Source: Gemmatimonadota bacterium
GTDB taxonomy: Bacteria > Gemmatimonadota > Gemmatimonadetes > Longimicrobiales > Gaopeijiaceae
Assembly: GCA_022823365.1 (NCBI GenBank)
Contig: JAJDXG010000048.1
Span: forward strand, 1-58,826
Length of the DNA: 58,826 nt
Direction: 5' to 3'
Below the pieces are notes generated by a model that was given only the letters and a program-made list of their open reading frames with translations, made no database searches and had not been told where the DNA came from. Position 1 is the first letter of the stretch, and every line of letters begins with the position of its first letter. Positions 43,053 through 52,597 of this stretch are shown here, in pieces. The position numbers and the translations under genes were made by a program.

Positions 43053-44336
43053 CTATCTCCCCGCTTCGACCCGCGCGCAGGCCCGTCGCAGACGCTCCAC
43101 CCCCTCCGCGACCTCCTCCCGGGTAATCAGCATGGAGGGGCCGATGCGGATCACGTGGCCGCCCATGCCGCCGAGGCCGATGAGCACGCCTTCGTCGCGG
43201 GCGGCTTCCAGGAGCGCCTTGCCGAGCCGGGCGCTGGGCTCCCTGGTCACAGGGTTCTCCACCAGTTCCAGGGCGATCATCAGCCCCATTCCGCGCACGT
43301 CGCCGATCCAGGGGTAGTCGCGCTGGAGCGCTTCCAGGCCTTCCCGCATCTGGCGTCCGCGCTCGGCGGACCGGGCGGGGGTGTTCTCCTCGACCATCAC
43401 GTCCAGGGTCGTGCGCGCGGCCACCATCGACACCGGGCTGCCCCCGTAGGTGGAGAAGGTTAGGCCCGTCCAGGCGGCGGCGATCTCCGTGCGGGCCAGG
43501 GTGCCGCCGACCGGGAAGCCGTTCGCCACCCCCTTGGCGACCACCATGATGTCCGGCTCGACCTCCCAGTGCTCGATGCCGAACCAGCGGTCACCGGTGC
43601 GTCCGAACCCGGCCTGCACTTCGTCGCAGATGAACACGCCCCCGTAGGCGCGGATCACCTCGGCCGCGCGCGTGTGGTATCCCGGCGGCGGAACGATGTA
43701 GCCGCCCACCCCCTGGATGGTCTCGGCGAGCAGTGCGGCGGGTCGCCCGGTCGTCGTCGTCTCGATCACCTCCACCAGCTCGTCGATGTAGCGGTCGACG
43801 TTGTCGCCGTCGGCGTGCCGGTACGGATACGGCGCGATGGCGTGCCGGATCGGGGCCATCGCCGGGAGCGGTTTCCACTGGGCCTGCCCGGTCAGGCTCG
43901 TGGCTAGCGTGCTGCGCCCGGAGTAGCCGAGCCGCAGGCCGATGATCTCGCTGCGCCGGGTGTGCATCTGCGCGAGCATGACCGCGGTCTCGATGGCCTC
44001 GGTGCCGCTGTTGGTGAACATGACCTGGTCGAGGCCGGCGGGCGCGAGACCGGTGAGGCGCTCGGCCGCGGTCACGTAGGGCTCGGTCACGTAGAGGTTC
44101 GAGGTGTGGCCCAGCCGGGCGACCTGGTCCTGCACGGCGGCAACCACTCGCGGGTGGCAATGCCCGATGGACGTGGTCAGGATGCCCGCGAACAGGTCGA
44201 GGTACTCCCGCCCGTCCGTGCCCCTGGCCCGCACCCCCTCCGCCTCCACGAGCACCAGGGGCTCGTCGTACAGCGGCTTCACGCAGGGAAAGATCGAGGC
44301 GCGCTGGCGCTCGATCATTTCCGCCGGGGTTACCAC
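43053..44336 (-). CDS. Class III PLP aminotransferase (AGXT2 / beta-alanine type)
   Basis: 427 residues from a GTG at 44336 that overlaps the end of the ALDH gene by 7 nt; an ATG at 44318 (MIERQRASIFPC) is the alternative. Fold type I: TNSGTEAIETAVMLAQMHT (phosphate loop), CDEVQAGFGRTG (PLP Asp), VVAKGVANGFPVGG (Schiff-base Lys). The closest fit is the aspartate aminotransferase family protein/AGXT2 group, which transaminates beta-alanine, beta-aminoisobutyrate or glyoxylate. The tight link with methylmalonate-semialdehyde dehydrogenase suggests beta-alanine or aminoisobutyrate to semialdehyde to acyl-CoA (pyrimidine or valine catabolism), an inference. Cytoplasmic. Confidence 0.9.
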   Translation of the reverse strand: MVTPAEMIERQRASIFPCVKPLYDEPLVLVEAEGVRARGTDGREYLDLFAGILTTSIGHCHPRVVAAVQDQVARLGHTSNLYVTEPYVTAAERLTGLAPAGLDQVMFTNSGTEAIETAVMLAQMHTRRSEIIGLRLGYSGRSTLATSLTGQAQWKPLPAMAPIRHAIAPYPYRHADGDNVDRYIDELVEVIETTTTGRPAALLAETIQGVGGYIVPPPGYHTRAAEVIRAYGGVFICDEVQAGFGRTGDRWFGIEHWEVEPDIMVVAKGVANGFPVGGTLARTEIAAAWTGLTFSTYGGSPVSMVAARTTLDVMVEENTPARSAERGRQMREGLEALQRDYPWIGDVRGMGLMIALELVENPVTREPSARLGKALLEAARDEGVLIGLGGMGGHVIRIGPSMLITREEVAEGVERLRRACARVEAGR

Positions 44337-45808
44337 CGCGTGATCACCACGCGCTTGTCGGTGAAGAACTCGACGGAGTCGCGGCCCTGGGCCTTGAGGT
44401 CGCCGAAGAAGGAGCCGCGCGAGCCCCCGAACGGGAAGAAGGCCATCGGCGCCGCCACGCCGATGTTGATGCCGATCATGCTGATGCCGGCGTGGTAGCG
44501 GAACTCGCGCGCCGCGCGGCCGCTCGTCGTGAAGATCGAGGTGGCGTTGCCGTACTCGCTCCGGTGCATGAGTTCGATGGCGTCCTCCACCGTGTCGACC
44601 CGGCTCATTCCCATCACGGGCCCGAAGATCTCGTCCTTGCCGATCGCCATGTCGGGATGCACGTCCTCGAAGATGGTCGGGCCGACCCAGTTGCCGTCCG
44701 GGTAGCCGGGCACGCTGGCGTCGCGACCGTCCATCGTCAGCGAAGCCCCCTCCTTCACGCCGCTGTCGATATAGGCCACCACCCGGTCGCGGTGGCTGGC
44801 GGAGATCACCGGGCCCATGTCCACCCCGTCCTCGAGCCCGTTGCCCACGCGCAGCGAGGCCGAGCGGTCGAGGATGCGCTCGCGGATGTTCGCGTAGGCG
44901 TCGGCCACGCCCACCACGACGCTGCCCGCGAGGCAGCGCTGTCCGGCCGAGCCGAAGATCGACGACACCACCGCGTCGGCCACCAGGTCGTAGTCCGCGT
45001 CCGGCAGCACGATCATGTGGTTCTTGGCCCCCCCGAGCGCCTGCACGCGCTTGCCGGCCGCGCCCGCCTTCCTGTACAGGATGCGCGCCACCTGGCTCGA
45101 TCCCACGAAGGAGACCCCGGCGATACCGGGATGCTCGAGCAGGGCGGTCACCGCCTCCCGGTCGCCGTGCACGACATTGAGGACGCCCGGGGGCAGCCCC
45201 GCCTGCTCGGCCAGCTCCACCACCCGCTGGTGGGTAAGCGGATCCTGCTCGCTGGGCTTCAGCACCACCGTGTTGCCCGCGGCCACCGCGTACGGCCAGA
45301 ACCACATCGGGATCATCACGGGGAAGTTGTAGGGAGAGACGACGGCGAAGACCCCGAGCGGCTGCCGGATGGCCTCGCAGTCGATGCCCGGCGCCACGTC
45401 CTCGAGCACATCGCCCATCATCAGCGTGGGGATGCCGCAGGCGTGTTCGACGTTCTCGATTCCGCGCTGAAGCTCCCCCCGGCACTCGTCCAGGTTCTTC
45501 CCGTGTTCGATGACCAGGGAGCGGGCCAGCGCGTCCTTTTGCTCGTCGAGCAGATGCTTCAGACGGAAGAGCACCCGGGCGCGATCGACCGCGGGCGTGC
45601 GGCGCCAACCGGGGAAGGCCGCGGTGGCTGCGGCGACGGTGGTGTCCACATCCGCGCCCGTGGAAAGCGGCACCCGTGCCAGCGGCTCACCGGTGGTGGG
45701 ATTGGTTACGGGCAGTGAGCCCGTTCCCGACGGCGCCGTCCAGCGGCCCGCGACGTAGTTGCGGATGGGCTGAGGGGAAGCGTCGATTGTCGCTGTATCG
45801 GCGGACAT
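44330..45808 (-). CDS. mmsA: CoA-acylating methylmalonate-semialdehyde dehydrogenase
   Basis: 492 residues from the ATG at 45808 (GGGAG 9 nt upstream); a longer start at 45853 is less likely. Motifs of the MmsA subgroup: SPYNFPVMIPMWFWPYA, GSSQVARILYRKA, ALGGAKNHMIVLPDAD and catalytic Cys in GSAGQRCLAGSV, with the C-terminal EYGNATSIFT. Converts methylmalonate or malonate semialdehyde with CoA and NAD to propionyl- or acetyl-CoA. First gene of a two-gene operon with a class III aminotransferase (7-nt overlap). Divergent from a DPP-IV-like peptidase. Confidence 0.92.
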   Translation of the reverse strand: MSADTATIDASPQPIRNYVAGRWTAPSGTGSLPVTNPTTGEPLARVPLSTGADVDTTVAAATAAFPGWRRTPAVDRARVLFRLKHLLDEQKDALARSLVIEHGKNLDECRGELQRGIENVEHACGIPTLMMGDVLEDVAPGIDCEAIRQPLGVFAVVSPYNFPVMIPMWFWPYAVAAGNTVVLKPSEQDPLTHQRVVELAEQAGLPPGVLNVVHGDREAVTALLEHPGIAGVSFVGSSQVARILYRKAGAAGKRVQALGGAKNHMIVLPDADYDLVADAVVSSIFGSAGQRCLAGSVVVGVADAYANIRERILDRSASLRVGNGLEDGVDMGPVISASHRDRVVAYIDSGVKEGASLTMDGRDASVPGYPDGNWVGPTIFEDVHPDMAIGKDEIFGPVMGMSRVDTVEDAIELMHRSEYGNATSIFTTSGRAAREFRYHAGISMIGINIGVAAPMAFFPFGGSRGSFFGDLKAQGRDSVEFFTDKRVVITRW

Positions 45809-46019
45809 GGCATCAACTCCCGCAGATGGCGGCAGGGAGGGGCAGGGCGGCAACCTCAGGCCGGAGAATCGCTCTCAACCCAGGGTCGAAGGATGGCTCT
45901 GAAGTGTCCCATTAGCGCCCTTCCGGGTCAAGGGATCGCGGGCGGAATGTCGTTGCCCAGCGGGACGCCGTCGGGCCATCTTCCTCAAGCAAACCGTTTC
46001 CCCGCATCGGAGGAAGGCC

Positions 46020-48449
46020 ATGCGGCCGGCAGCATCGCATCCGACAAGACCCGGGATGTCTTTTTTCTTCCTGATTCTGGCTCCTCTCCTCGTTCCTTTG
46101 GCTCCCGTCCCCGGCATCGCGCAGGAGGCGCCGCGCGCGCTGACGGCCGAGGACTATGCCCGGGCCGAACGGCATCTGGGGGAGCACATGAACCCGCTTG
46201 TGTTCAATGGCGCGGTCGATCCCGAGTGGATGCCGGACGGACGCTTCTGGTATCGGAACCAGACCCCGCAGGGCAGCGAGTACCTGATGGTCGACCCCGG
46301 TGCGCGCACTCGCCAACCCGCCTTCGACCACGAACGGATGGCGAACGCGCTGTCGGGGGTGGCGGGCGCGGGCGCGACGGCGGCGGGCCTGCCGGGAGGG
46401 CAGTTCATCCCCGGGGCGGCCGTGGTCCTCTTCGCGCCCGAAGGGGACGACTTCAGCGACGATGGGCGCGCCTTCCGCTGCAGCACGATCGCCTACCGCT
46501 GCGAGGAGCTGGAAGGCTCCCCGGAACAGCGCCGGGCCAACTACATGGCGATCTCCATGGGCTTCGAGGCGGCGTTCCGCCGCTCCGCCGGCGTCGTCTC
46601 GCCGGATCAGGCGCGGGAGGCGTTCATCCGCGACCACAACCTTTGGGTGCGCGAGACGCAGACCGGGGAGGAGACGCAACTGACCTTCGACGGCGAGGAG
46701 GACTTCGGCTACGCGACCAACAACGCGGGCTGGGTGCGAAGCGCCCGGCCCGTCCTGCGTTGGTCTCCCGACAGCCGCAGGATCGCGACCTTCCAGCACG
46801 ACGCGCGCGGCGTGGGCATGATGTACATGGTCAACACCCAGGTGGGTCATCCCGAGCTGGACGCCTGGCGCTATCCCCTGCCCGAGGACTCGGTGATCTT
46901 CCGCATCCACCGTGTGGTGCTGGACCTGAACGCGCCCCCCGACTCGCGCCTGGCGCGCTTCGACATGCCTCCGGACCAGCACCGCTCGACGGTGTGCGAC
47001 CACGTTGCTTGTGGAGGCACCTTCGCCGACGTGGAATGGAGCGACGACGCCACCCAGGTGGCATTCGTGTCGAGCTCCCGCGACCACAAGGAGGCCATTC
47101 TGCGCATCGCCGACGCCCGCACGGGCGAGGTACGTGACGTCCTGGAGGAGCGGGTGGAGACCTTCTTCGAGTCCGGAGACGGAGGCCACAACTGGCGCGT
47201 TCTCGAGGAGAGCGGCGAGGTCATCTGGTTTTCAAGGCGCGACAACTGGAGCCATCTCTATCTTTACGACTTGGAGTCGGGCGACCTGAAGCGGCAGATC
47301 ACCTCGGGCGAGTGGAATGTCCTCGAAGTGCTGGAGGTCGACACCGACGCGCGCACCGTGCTCTTCATCGGCAACGAGCGCGAGGACGGGGACCCCTACT
47401 TCCGCTACCTGTACCAGATCGGGCTGGACGGGGGCGACGTGCGGCTGCTCACCCCTGACAGCGCCGACCACACCATCTCGCGCTCCCCCGACGGCGACTA
47501 CTTCGTCGACACCTGGTCCACCCCCGTGGCCCCGCCCGTCAGCGTCGTGCGCGACATGAGCGGGCAGGTCGTGGTCGAACTGGAGCGCGCCGACATCGCC
47601 CGGCTCCAGGCGGCCGGCTGGCAGCCGCCCATCCCCTTCGAGGTCAAGGCGCGCGACGGCGTCACGGATCTTTACGGGCTCATGTTCCGTCCGGCCAACT
47701 TCGATCCGTCGATGAAGTACCCGATCGTCAACTACCTCTACCCGGGTCCGCAGAGCGGCAGCGTCGGGAGCCGCAGCTTCCGCGCCGCACACCGGGACCT
47801 GCAGGCGATCGCGGAGCTGGGGTTCGTGGTGGTGGAGCTGGACGCCATGGGCACGCCCATGCGCTCGCGCTCCTTCCACGAGGCGTATTACGGAAACATG
47901 GGGGACAACGGCCTGCCCGATCAGATCATCGGCATCCAGCAGCTCGCCGAACGGCACGAGTGGATGGATATCGACCGGGTCGGGATCTTCGGGCACTCGG
48001 GCGGCGGCTTCGCGTCCACGGCCGGCATCCTGCGCTACCCGGAGTTCTACAAGGTGGCGGTGTCACAGGCCGGCAACCACGACAACCGCAACTACGAGGA
48101 CGACTGGGGCGAAAAGTGGCAGGGGCTGCTCGAGGAATACGACGACGGCACCACCAACTACGACAACCAGGCCAACCAGCTGGTCGCGGAGAACCTGCAG
48201 GGGAAGCTGCTCATCGCCCACGGCACCATGGACACCAACGTGCCGCACTCGAACACCATGCTGGTGGTGGACGCGCTCATCGCCGCGAACAAGGACTTCG
48301 ACCTGGTGCTGTTCCCGAATCGGGGCCACGGCTTCGGCAACGAGCCCTACATGATGCGCAAGCGCTGGGACTACTTCGTGCGCCATCTCATGGGCGCGGA
48401 GCCTCCGGCGGAATACGAGTTCGGGCAGCTGCGGAGGCCGGTGGGGTAG
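46020..48449 (+). CDS. Secreted S9 dipeptidyl peptidase IV-like
   Basis: 809 residues from the ATG at 46020, chosen for the strong GGAGGAAGG ribosome site; an ATG at 46056 would directly precede the hydrophobic core MSFFFLILAPLL. Signal ends GIAQ. Residues about 30-560 are the DPP-IV N-terminal propeller (LRWSPDSRRIATFQHD, GEVIWFSRRDNWSHLYLYD). C-terminal hydrolase: Ser in GIFGHSGGGFAS, Asp in GTMDTNVPHSN and His in NRGHGFGNE. Removes N-terminal dipeptides after Pro or Ala. Third large secreted serine peptidase-type hydrolase in the window, in line with peptide scavenging. Convergent with the TlpA-like gene (4-nt gap). Confidence 0.93.
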   Translation: MRPAASHPTRPGMSFFFLILAPLLVPLAPVPGIAQEAPRALTAEDYARAERHLGEHMNPLVFNGAVDPEWMPDGRFWYRNQTPQGSEYLMVDPGARTRQPAFDHERMANALSGVAGAGATAAGLPGGQFIPGAAVVLFAPEGDDFSDDGRAFRCSTIAYRCEELEGSPEQRRANYMAISMGFEAAFRRSAGVVSPDQAREAFIRDHNLWVRETQTGEETQLTFDGEEDFGYATNNAGWVRSARPVLRWSPDSRRIATFQHDARGVGMMYMVNTQVGHPELDAWRYPLPEDSVIFRIHRVVLDLNAPPDSRLARFDMPPDQHRSTVCDHVACGGTFADVEWSDDATQVAFVSSSRDHKEAILRIADARTGEVRDVLEERVETFFESGDGGHNWRVLEESGEVIWFSRRDNWSHLYLYDLESGDLKRQITSGEWNVLEVLEVDTDARTVLFIGNEREDGDPYFRYLYQIGLDGGDVRLLTPDSADHTISRSPDGDYFVDTWSTPVAPPVSVVRDMSGQVVVELERADIARLQAAGWQPPIPFEVKARDGVTDLYGLMFRPANFDPSMKYPIVNYLYPGPQSGSVGSRSFRAAHRDLQAIAELGFVVVELDAMGTPMRSRSFHEAYYGNMGDNGLPDQIIGIQQLAERHEWMDIDRVGIFGHSGGGFASTAGILRYPEFYKVAVSQAGNHDNRNYEDDWGEKWQGLLEEYDDGTTNYDNQANQLVAENLQGKLLIAHGTMDTNVPHSNTMLVVDALIAANKDFDLVLFPNRGHGFGNEPYMMRKRWDYFVRHLMGAEPPAEYEFGQLRRPVG

Positions 48450-48453
48450 GGCT

Positions 48454-48996
48454 CTACCTGCCGGCCGATGCCTCCGCCGCCAGCACGTCGCCCACCGCCT
48501 GCACGATGTCCTGCTGCGGGCCGATGCCGGTGTAGGCGACCTTGCCCTCCGCGTCCAGGATGACCACGTAGGCGGTTGCCGGCGCCAGGAAGGCGCGCGT
48601 GGCGTTGCCGCGGGTGTCCCAGAGCATCGGGAAGGGGATGGCGTGCCGCTCGAGGTGTCGGCGCACGGCGCGCTGAGTCTGGGCCACGGCCACCGCGACC
48701 GCGAGGAAGCCGACCTCGTCGCCGTAGCGCTCGAAGGCGGCGTCCATGCTGGGCTGCAGCGCCTCGCACTGCTCGCACCAGCTGGCCCAGAACTCGAGCA
48801 GCAGGGGCCGCTCGCCGACGTATTCCGCGAGGTCGACGGGTGCCCCGTCGAGGGTCTCGATGGTGGGGGGATCCGGGGTCTCGCCCACGGCGATGCCGAT
48901 CTCGCCCCGTTCCTGCGCGCCCGCGCCGCTGAAGAGGATCACGACGGCGCCGAGCACCGTCACCGCCGCCAGGAGATTCCGTCTGACCGTATTCAC
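48454..48996 (-). CDS. TlpA-like thioredoxin-fold protein, exported
   Basis: 180 residues from a GTG at 48996 that overlaps the ccdA stop (GTGA). Signal MNTVRRNLLAAVTVLGAVV...GAGAQ. Thioredoxin fold with the redox motif LLLEFWASWCEQCEALQP (CEQC) and the cis-Pro region RAFLAPATAYVVILD. A periplasmic reductant or cytochrome c maturation factor that would receive electrons from the CcdA channel encoded immediately upstream. Second open frames upstream of 48996 belong to noise over ccdA. Confidence 0.9.
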   Translation of the reverse strand: MNTVRRNLLAAVTVLGAVVILFSGAGAQERGEIGIAVGETPDPPTIETLDGAPVDLAEYVGERPLLLEFWASWCEQCEALQPSMDAAFERYGDEVGFLAVAVAVAQTQRAVRRHLERHAIPFPMLWDTRGNATRAFLAPATAYVVILDAEGKVAYTGIGPQQDIVQAVGDVLAAEASAGR

Positions 48997-49721
48997 ATCA
49001 CCAGTCCCGTTTGAATCAGGTAGTACTCCGCCACACCCAGCATAATGATACCCGCCGCCTTCTTGATCCATACCATCCAGGCTCCGGACCTGGGCAGCCA
49101 GGCGGCGGTGCCCGAGAAGAGCCCGACCGCGACCAGCAGCGAGGTCATCCCCAGCGAGAACACGAAGAGGTAGACGAACCCCATGGCGCCGGCCTGGGTC
49201 GCCGCCACCCAGGTGAGGACTACCGCGAAGGCTGGGGCGCCGCACGGTGCGGCCACGATGCCGGAGGTGGCCCCCAGCAGGAAGACCGCCGGGTAGGACC
49301 CGCCGCCCAGCCCGCCCGCCCACTGCAGCAGCCGCTTGGGCGCGCTCACCGGGATCACGTCCAGCATGGCCAGCGCGAAGATGATGAGCAGGTTGGCGGT
49401 GGCGAACCGCACCCACGGGTTTGCGCTCACCGTGCCGAAGAGGGTCCCGCTCAGCCCCGCCAACAGGCCGAGCAGGGCGTAGAACATCGCGAGTCCCGTC
49501 ACATACGTGAGGGTGAGCCCCACGATGCGCGCTCGCGGCGCCTTGTCCCTGGAAGCCCCGGCGATGACCGACGCGGTGATGGGGATCATCGGGTAGACGC
49601 ACGGCGTCAGGCTGGTCAGGACGCCGGCCCAGAAGAGCAGCCCCATGGCCAGCAGGGGGCTCGCGCTCAGGCTCTCGGAGATGCCTCCGACCTGCGCGGC
49701 GGCGGTCCAGATGGCTGACAT
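48993..49721 (-). CDS. ccdA: CcdA/DsbD-type transmembrane thiol-disulfide carrier
   Basis: 242 residues with six to seven membrane segments. The two redox Cys that alternate across the membrane are in SLTPCVYPMIP and VAAPCGAPAF. Carries reducing power from cytoplasmic thioredoxin to periplasmic thiol proteins. ATG at 49721 with GGGAG upstream. It is translationally coupled (GTGA) to the TlpA-like protein, its probable acceptor, and lies 24 nt downstream of glcE, so it may share that transcript. Confidence 0.92.
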   Translation of the reverse strand: MSAIWTAAAQVGGISESLSASPLLAMGLLFWAGVLTSLTPCVYPMIPITASVIAGASRDKAPRARIVGLTLTYVTGLAMFYALLGLLAGLSGTLFGTVSANPWVRFATANLLIIFALAMLDVIPVSAPKRLLQWAGGLGGGSYPAVFLLGATSGIVAAPCGAPAFAVVLTWVAATQAGAMGFVYLFVFSLGMTSLLVAVGLFSGTAAWLPRSGAWMVWIKKAAGIIMLGVAEYYLIQTGLVM

Positions 49722-49745
49722 GGCCCGACTCCCGGGTGCGGAGGT

Positions 49746-51035
49746 CTACGAGGCCGGCCGGGACAACACCCCGGCGGGGTCGAAACTGTCCACGATGCCG
49801 CGCGTGAGCGCGAGGACGCCCGGCGCGGTAGCGGGTTCAGGGGCGGGCCAACGGGGGATGTTCGCGCGTGAAACCCGGAAGGTCGCGCCGGCCGACGCGA
49901 CGCCGTCACGCAGGCGGGCGAGCGCGTCGAGGACCGCCGCCTCGGAGGCGCCGGGCCCGCGCACCGCCACCCGCAGCACCCCCAGCGAGACGTGCGCGGC
50001 CACCGTGCCGCACTCGACGGCCGGTTCCACCAGGTCGCCCAGGCGCGAGGGCAGATGGCTGACGCGCGCCACCGCGGCCGCGTCGTCCTCGAAGCGCTCC
50101 AGCGCCGCGAACCAGCGCGCCGACGCCTCGCCCTCCAGGCGCCGGCTGGCCTCCCGTCCCACGCGTCCGTTGAGGATGCGCTCCGATTCCGCGACCGCCT
50201 CGGGCGAGCCGAGCAGGCGAACGGCCACCGTCGGCTCTTCGCCGTGCCCGGCGAGCAGCTCCAGAGCAGGGATGCGCACCGGGGCCGTGGCGAGCGAGCG
50301 GGCCAGCACCACGGCCAGCGCCAGCCGGGGGGTCTGGTAGAGGAGGGTCACGTCCCGGACCGGCAGCGGGTGCAGGCGCACGGTGGCGGAGGTCACGATC
50401 CCGAGCCGCCCGCCGCTCCCCACCGCGAGCTTCACCAGGTCGTAGCCGGCGACGTTCTTGACCACGCGGCCGCCCAGCTCGAGCACGCGCCCGTCCCCGG
50501 TCACCAGCGTCAGGCCGAGGACGTGGTCGCGGGGGGTGCCGAACTTCCCTTGCAGCGGCCCGTACGCCCCGCTCGCCAGCACGCCACCAAGGCTGCGCCG
50601 GGCCCGCCCGGGCGGGTCGAGGGGCAGCCACTGGCCCTGTTCGCCGGTCACCCGTTCCAGTTGGCCGAAAGAGACCCCCGCGTCCGCAGTGAGGGTCAGG
50701 TCGGCGGGGTCGTAGGCGTGGACCGTGTCCAGCGCGCGCGTGCTCACCACCAGGTCCACCGGGCCGTCCAGGTAACCGGGGGGGAGGGAGGTGGCATTGC
50801 CGATGAAGCGCACCTGCCGGCCGTCGCGGGACGCCCGCGCCATCAGGTTGCGCAGTTCTCCGACCGTCCGCGGCGCCACCACGGGAGCGCCGCCAGCCTC
50901 CGTCGGCCGCCCGCCCGCCGCAGCTCCGCCGTTCGCTGCGGGCGCATCGCCGGGGTGCGCTTCGCCGCCCGCGGGCTCCTTCCCGCCCTCGTCATCGCGC
51001 ACCGCCGACGCGTCTTCCAGCGCTTCCAGGCTCAT
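49746..51035 (-). CDS. glcE: Glycolate oxidase FAD-binding subunit GlcE
   Basis: 429 residues. An Ala/Gly-rich N-terminal stretch (about 1-55) precedes the FAD_binding_4 (PCMH) domain: DLTLTADAGVSFGQLER, WLPLDPPGRARRSLGGVLAS, LELGGRVVKNVAGYDLVKL. This is the small flavoprotein partner of GlcD, oxidising glycolate or D-lactate to the keto acid. The start ATG overlaps the glcD stop (ATGA), so the two are translated together. The iron-sulfur subunit GlcF is absent; the next gene downstream is ccdA. Confidence 0.88.
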   Translation of the reverse strand: MSLEALEDASAVRDDEGGKEPAGGEAHPGDAPAANGGAAAGGRPTEAGGAPVVAPRTVGELRNLMARASRDGRQVRFIGNATSLPPGYLDGPVDLVVSTRALDTVHAYDPADLTLTADAGVSFGQLERVTGEQGQWLPLDPPGRARRSLGGVLASGAYGPLQGKFGTPRDHVLGLTLVTGDGRVLELGGRVVKNVAGYDLVKLAVGSGGRLGIVTSATVRLHPLPVRDVTLLYQTPRLALAVVLARSLATAPVRIPALELLAGHGEEPTVAVRLLGSPEAVAESERILNGRVGREASRRLEGEASARWFAALERFEDDAAAVARVSHLPSRLGDLVEPAVECGTVAAHVSLGVLRVAVRGPGASEAAVLDALARLRDGVASAGATFRVSRANIPRWPAPEPATAPGVLALTRGIVDSFDPAGVLSRPAS

Positions 51036-52516
51036 GCCGTCGCACCCGCGGGCACGATCGTACGCGCTCGGTCACTCCCAGCCTCGGCCGCACCCGCCGG
51101 GTCCATGCCCCGGATCCGGTCCGGAAGCACCTTGCCCGGGTTGCACAGGCCCGCGGGATCGAAGACGCGCCGCACCGACTCCATCGCCCACAGGGTGTCG
51201 TCGGAGTGGATGAGCGACATGTAGTCTCGCTTGTCGAGCCCCACGCCGTGTTCCCCGGTGATCGTTCCCCCGGCATCGACACAGATGCGCATGATCTCCT
51301 TGGAGGCCAGCTCCACCCGCTCCATCTCCGTGGCGTCCCGCCGGTCGAAGAGGATGTTGGGGTGCAGGTTGCCGTCTCCGGCGTGGAAGACGTTGGCCAC
51401 CTTCAGGTCGTAGCGCCTGCCGATCTGCGCGATCTCGGCCAGGACGTCGGGAAGCCGCGTGCGCGGGACGGTCGCGTCCTGCACCAGCAGGTCCGGAGCG
51501 ATCCTCCCCATGGCGCCGAAGGCCTTCTTCCTTCCCTTCCAGAGCGCCGCGCGCGCATCCGCGGACGTGGCCCTGCGCACCTCGCGCGCCCCGCACTCCA
51601 GGCACGCCGCCTCCGCCCGCGCGGCCTCGGCCTCGAGCCCCACCTCGATGCCGTCGAACTCGACCACCAGCGCGGCCGCGGCGTCGGTCGGGTAGCCGGC
51701 GGCGAAGATGCTCTCCTCCACGGCCCGGATCGTGGCCTGGTCGATGATCTCGAGCGCCGCCGGGAGCAGGCCGTCGGCGATGATCGCGGTCACCGCCCGC
51801 CCCGCGTCCTCCAGCCGCTCGAAGATGCCGAGCAGCGTATGCGTCGCCTGCGGCAGCGGCAGCAGTTCGACATCGATCTCCACCGCGATGCCGAAGCAGC
51901 CCTCCGATCCCACGAAGAGCCCCGCGAGGTCGAGTTCCCCGGTGTCCAGCCCGCGGTCTCCCAGGTACACCCGGCTGCCGTCCGGCAGCACCACGTCCAG
52001 CCCCCGAATGTAGCGGGAGGTGACCCCGTACTTGAGGCAGTGGGGCCCGCCCGAGTTCTCCGCGACGTTGCCGCCCACCGAGCAGGCGCTCTGCGACGAG
52101 GGATCCGGGGCGTAGTAGAGACCGTGCGGCTGGGTGGCCGCCGTCAGGTGGGCGTTCACCACGCCGGGCTGGATGCGCGCCCGCCGGTTGTGCAGATCGA
52201 GTTCGAGGATGCGGTTCATGCGCGCCGTGCACACCACCACCGCCCCGTCGACCGCCAGCGCGCCTCCGGAGAGGCCCGTCCCCGATCCGCGCGCCACGAA
52301 GGGCACGCGCTCGGCGGCGATCGCCCGCACCACCCCGGCGGTCTCGTCGCCGTCCCGGGGGAGCACGACCGCCCGCGGCGGATAGCGGTAGGCGGTGAGT
52401 CCGTCGGACTCGTACACCATCAGCCGGGCGGGATCGGTGATGACTCCGTCCTCGCCCACGATGCGGACGAGCTCGTCCGCCAGCCCGGTCGACAGGCGCG
52501 GTGGTTTGGCGATCAC
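51032..52516 (-). CDS. glcD: Glycolate oxidase subunit GlcD (FAD-linked oxidase)
   Basis: 494 residues from a GTG at 52516 (GGGAG upstream). FAD_binding_4 domain (about 40-220) with VPFVARGSGTGLSGGALAVDG, SQSACSVGGNVAENSGGPHC and LFVGSEGCFGIA; C-terminal FAD-oxidase domain with VANVFHAGDGNLHPNILFD and GEHGVGLDKRDYM. Catalyses oxidation of glycolate or another 2-hydroxyacid, handing electrons to the quinone pool. A 2-hydroxyacid dehydrogenase elsewhere in the window (17824) could act on the same kind of metabolite. Preceded by an 81-nt spacer after the metallo-hydrolase gene. Confidence 0.93.
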   Translation of the reverse strand: MIAKPPRLSTGLADELVRIVGEDGVITDPARLMVYESDGLTAYRYPPRAVVLPRDGDETAGVVRAIAAERVPFVARGSGTGLSGGALAVDGAVVVCTARMNRILELDLHNRRARIQPGVVNAHLTAATQPHGLYYAPDPSSQSACSVGGNVAENSGGPHCLKYGVTSRYIRGLDVVLPDGSRVYLGDRGLDTGELDLAGLFVGSEGCFGIAVEIDVELLPLPQATHTLLGIFERLEDAGRAVTAIIADGLLPAALEIIDQATIRAVEESIFAAGYPTDAAAALVVEFDGIEVGLEAEAARAEAACLECGAREVRRATSADARAALWKGRKKAFGAMGRIAPDLLVQDATVPRTRLPDVLAEIAQIGRRYDLKVANVFHAGDGNLHPNILFDRRDATEMERVELASKEIMRICVDAGGTITGEHGVGLDKRDYMSLIHSDDTLWAMESVRRVFDPAGLCNPGKVLPDRIRGMDPAGAAEAGSDRARTIVPAGATA

Positions 52517-52597
52517 GGCACGGCTCCCGGTGAAGGAGAAGCGCGCGTCCGGCAGGAACGGGCCGCCGCCGGTAACGCGCGCCGCGTCAGGGAAATA

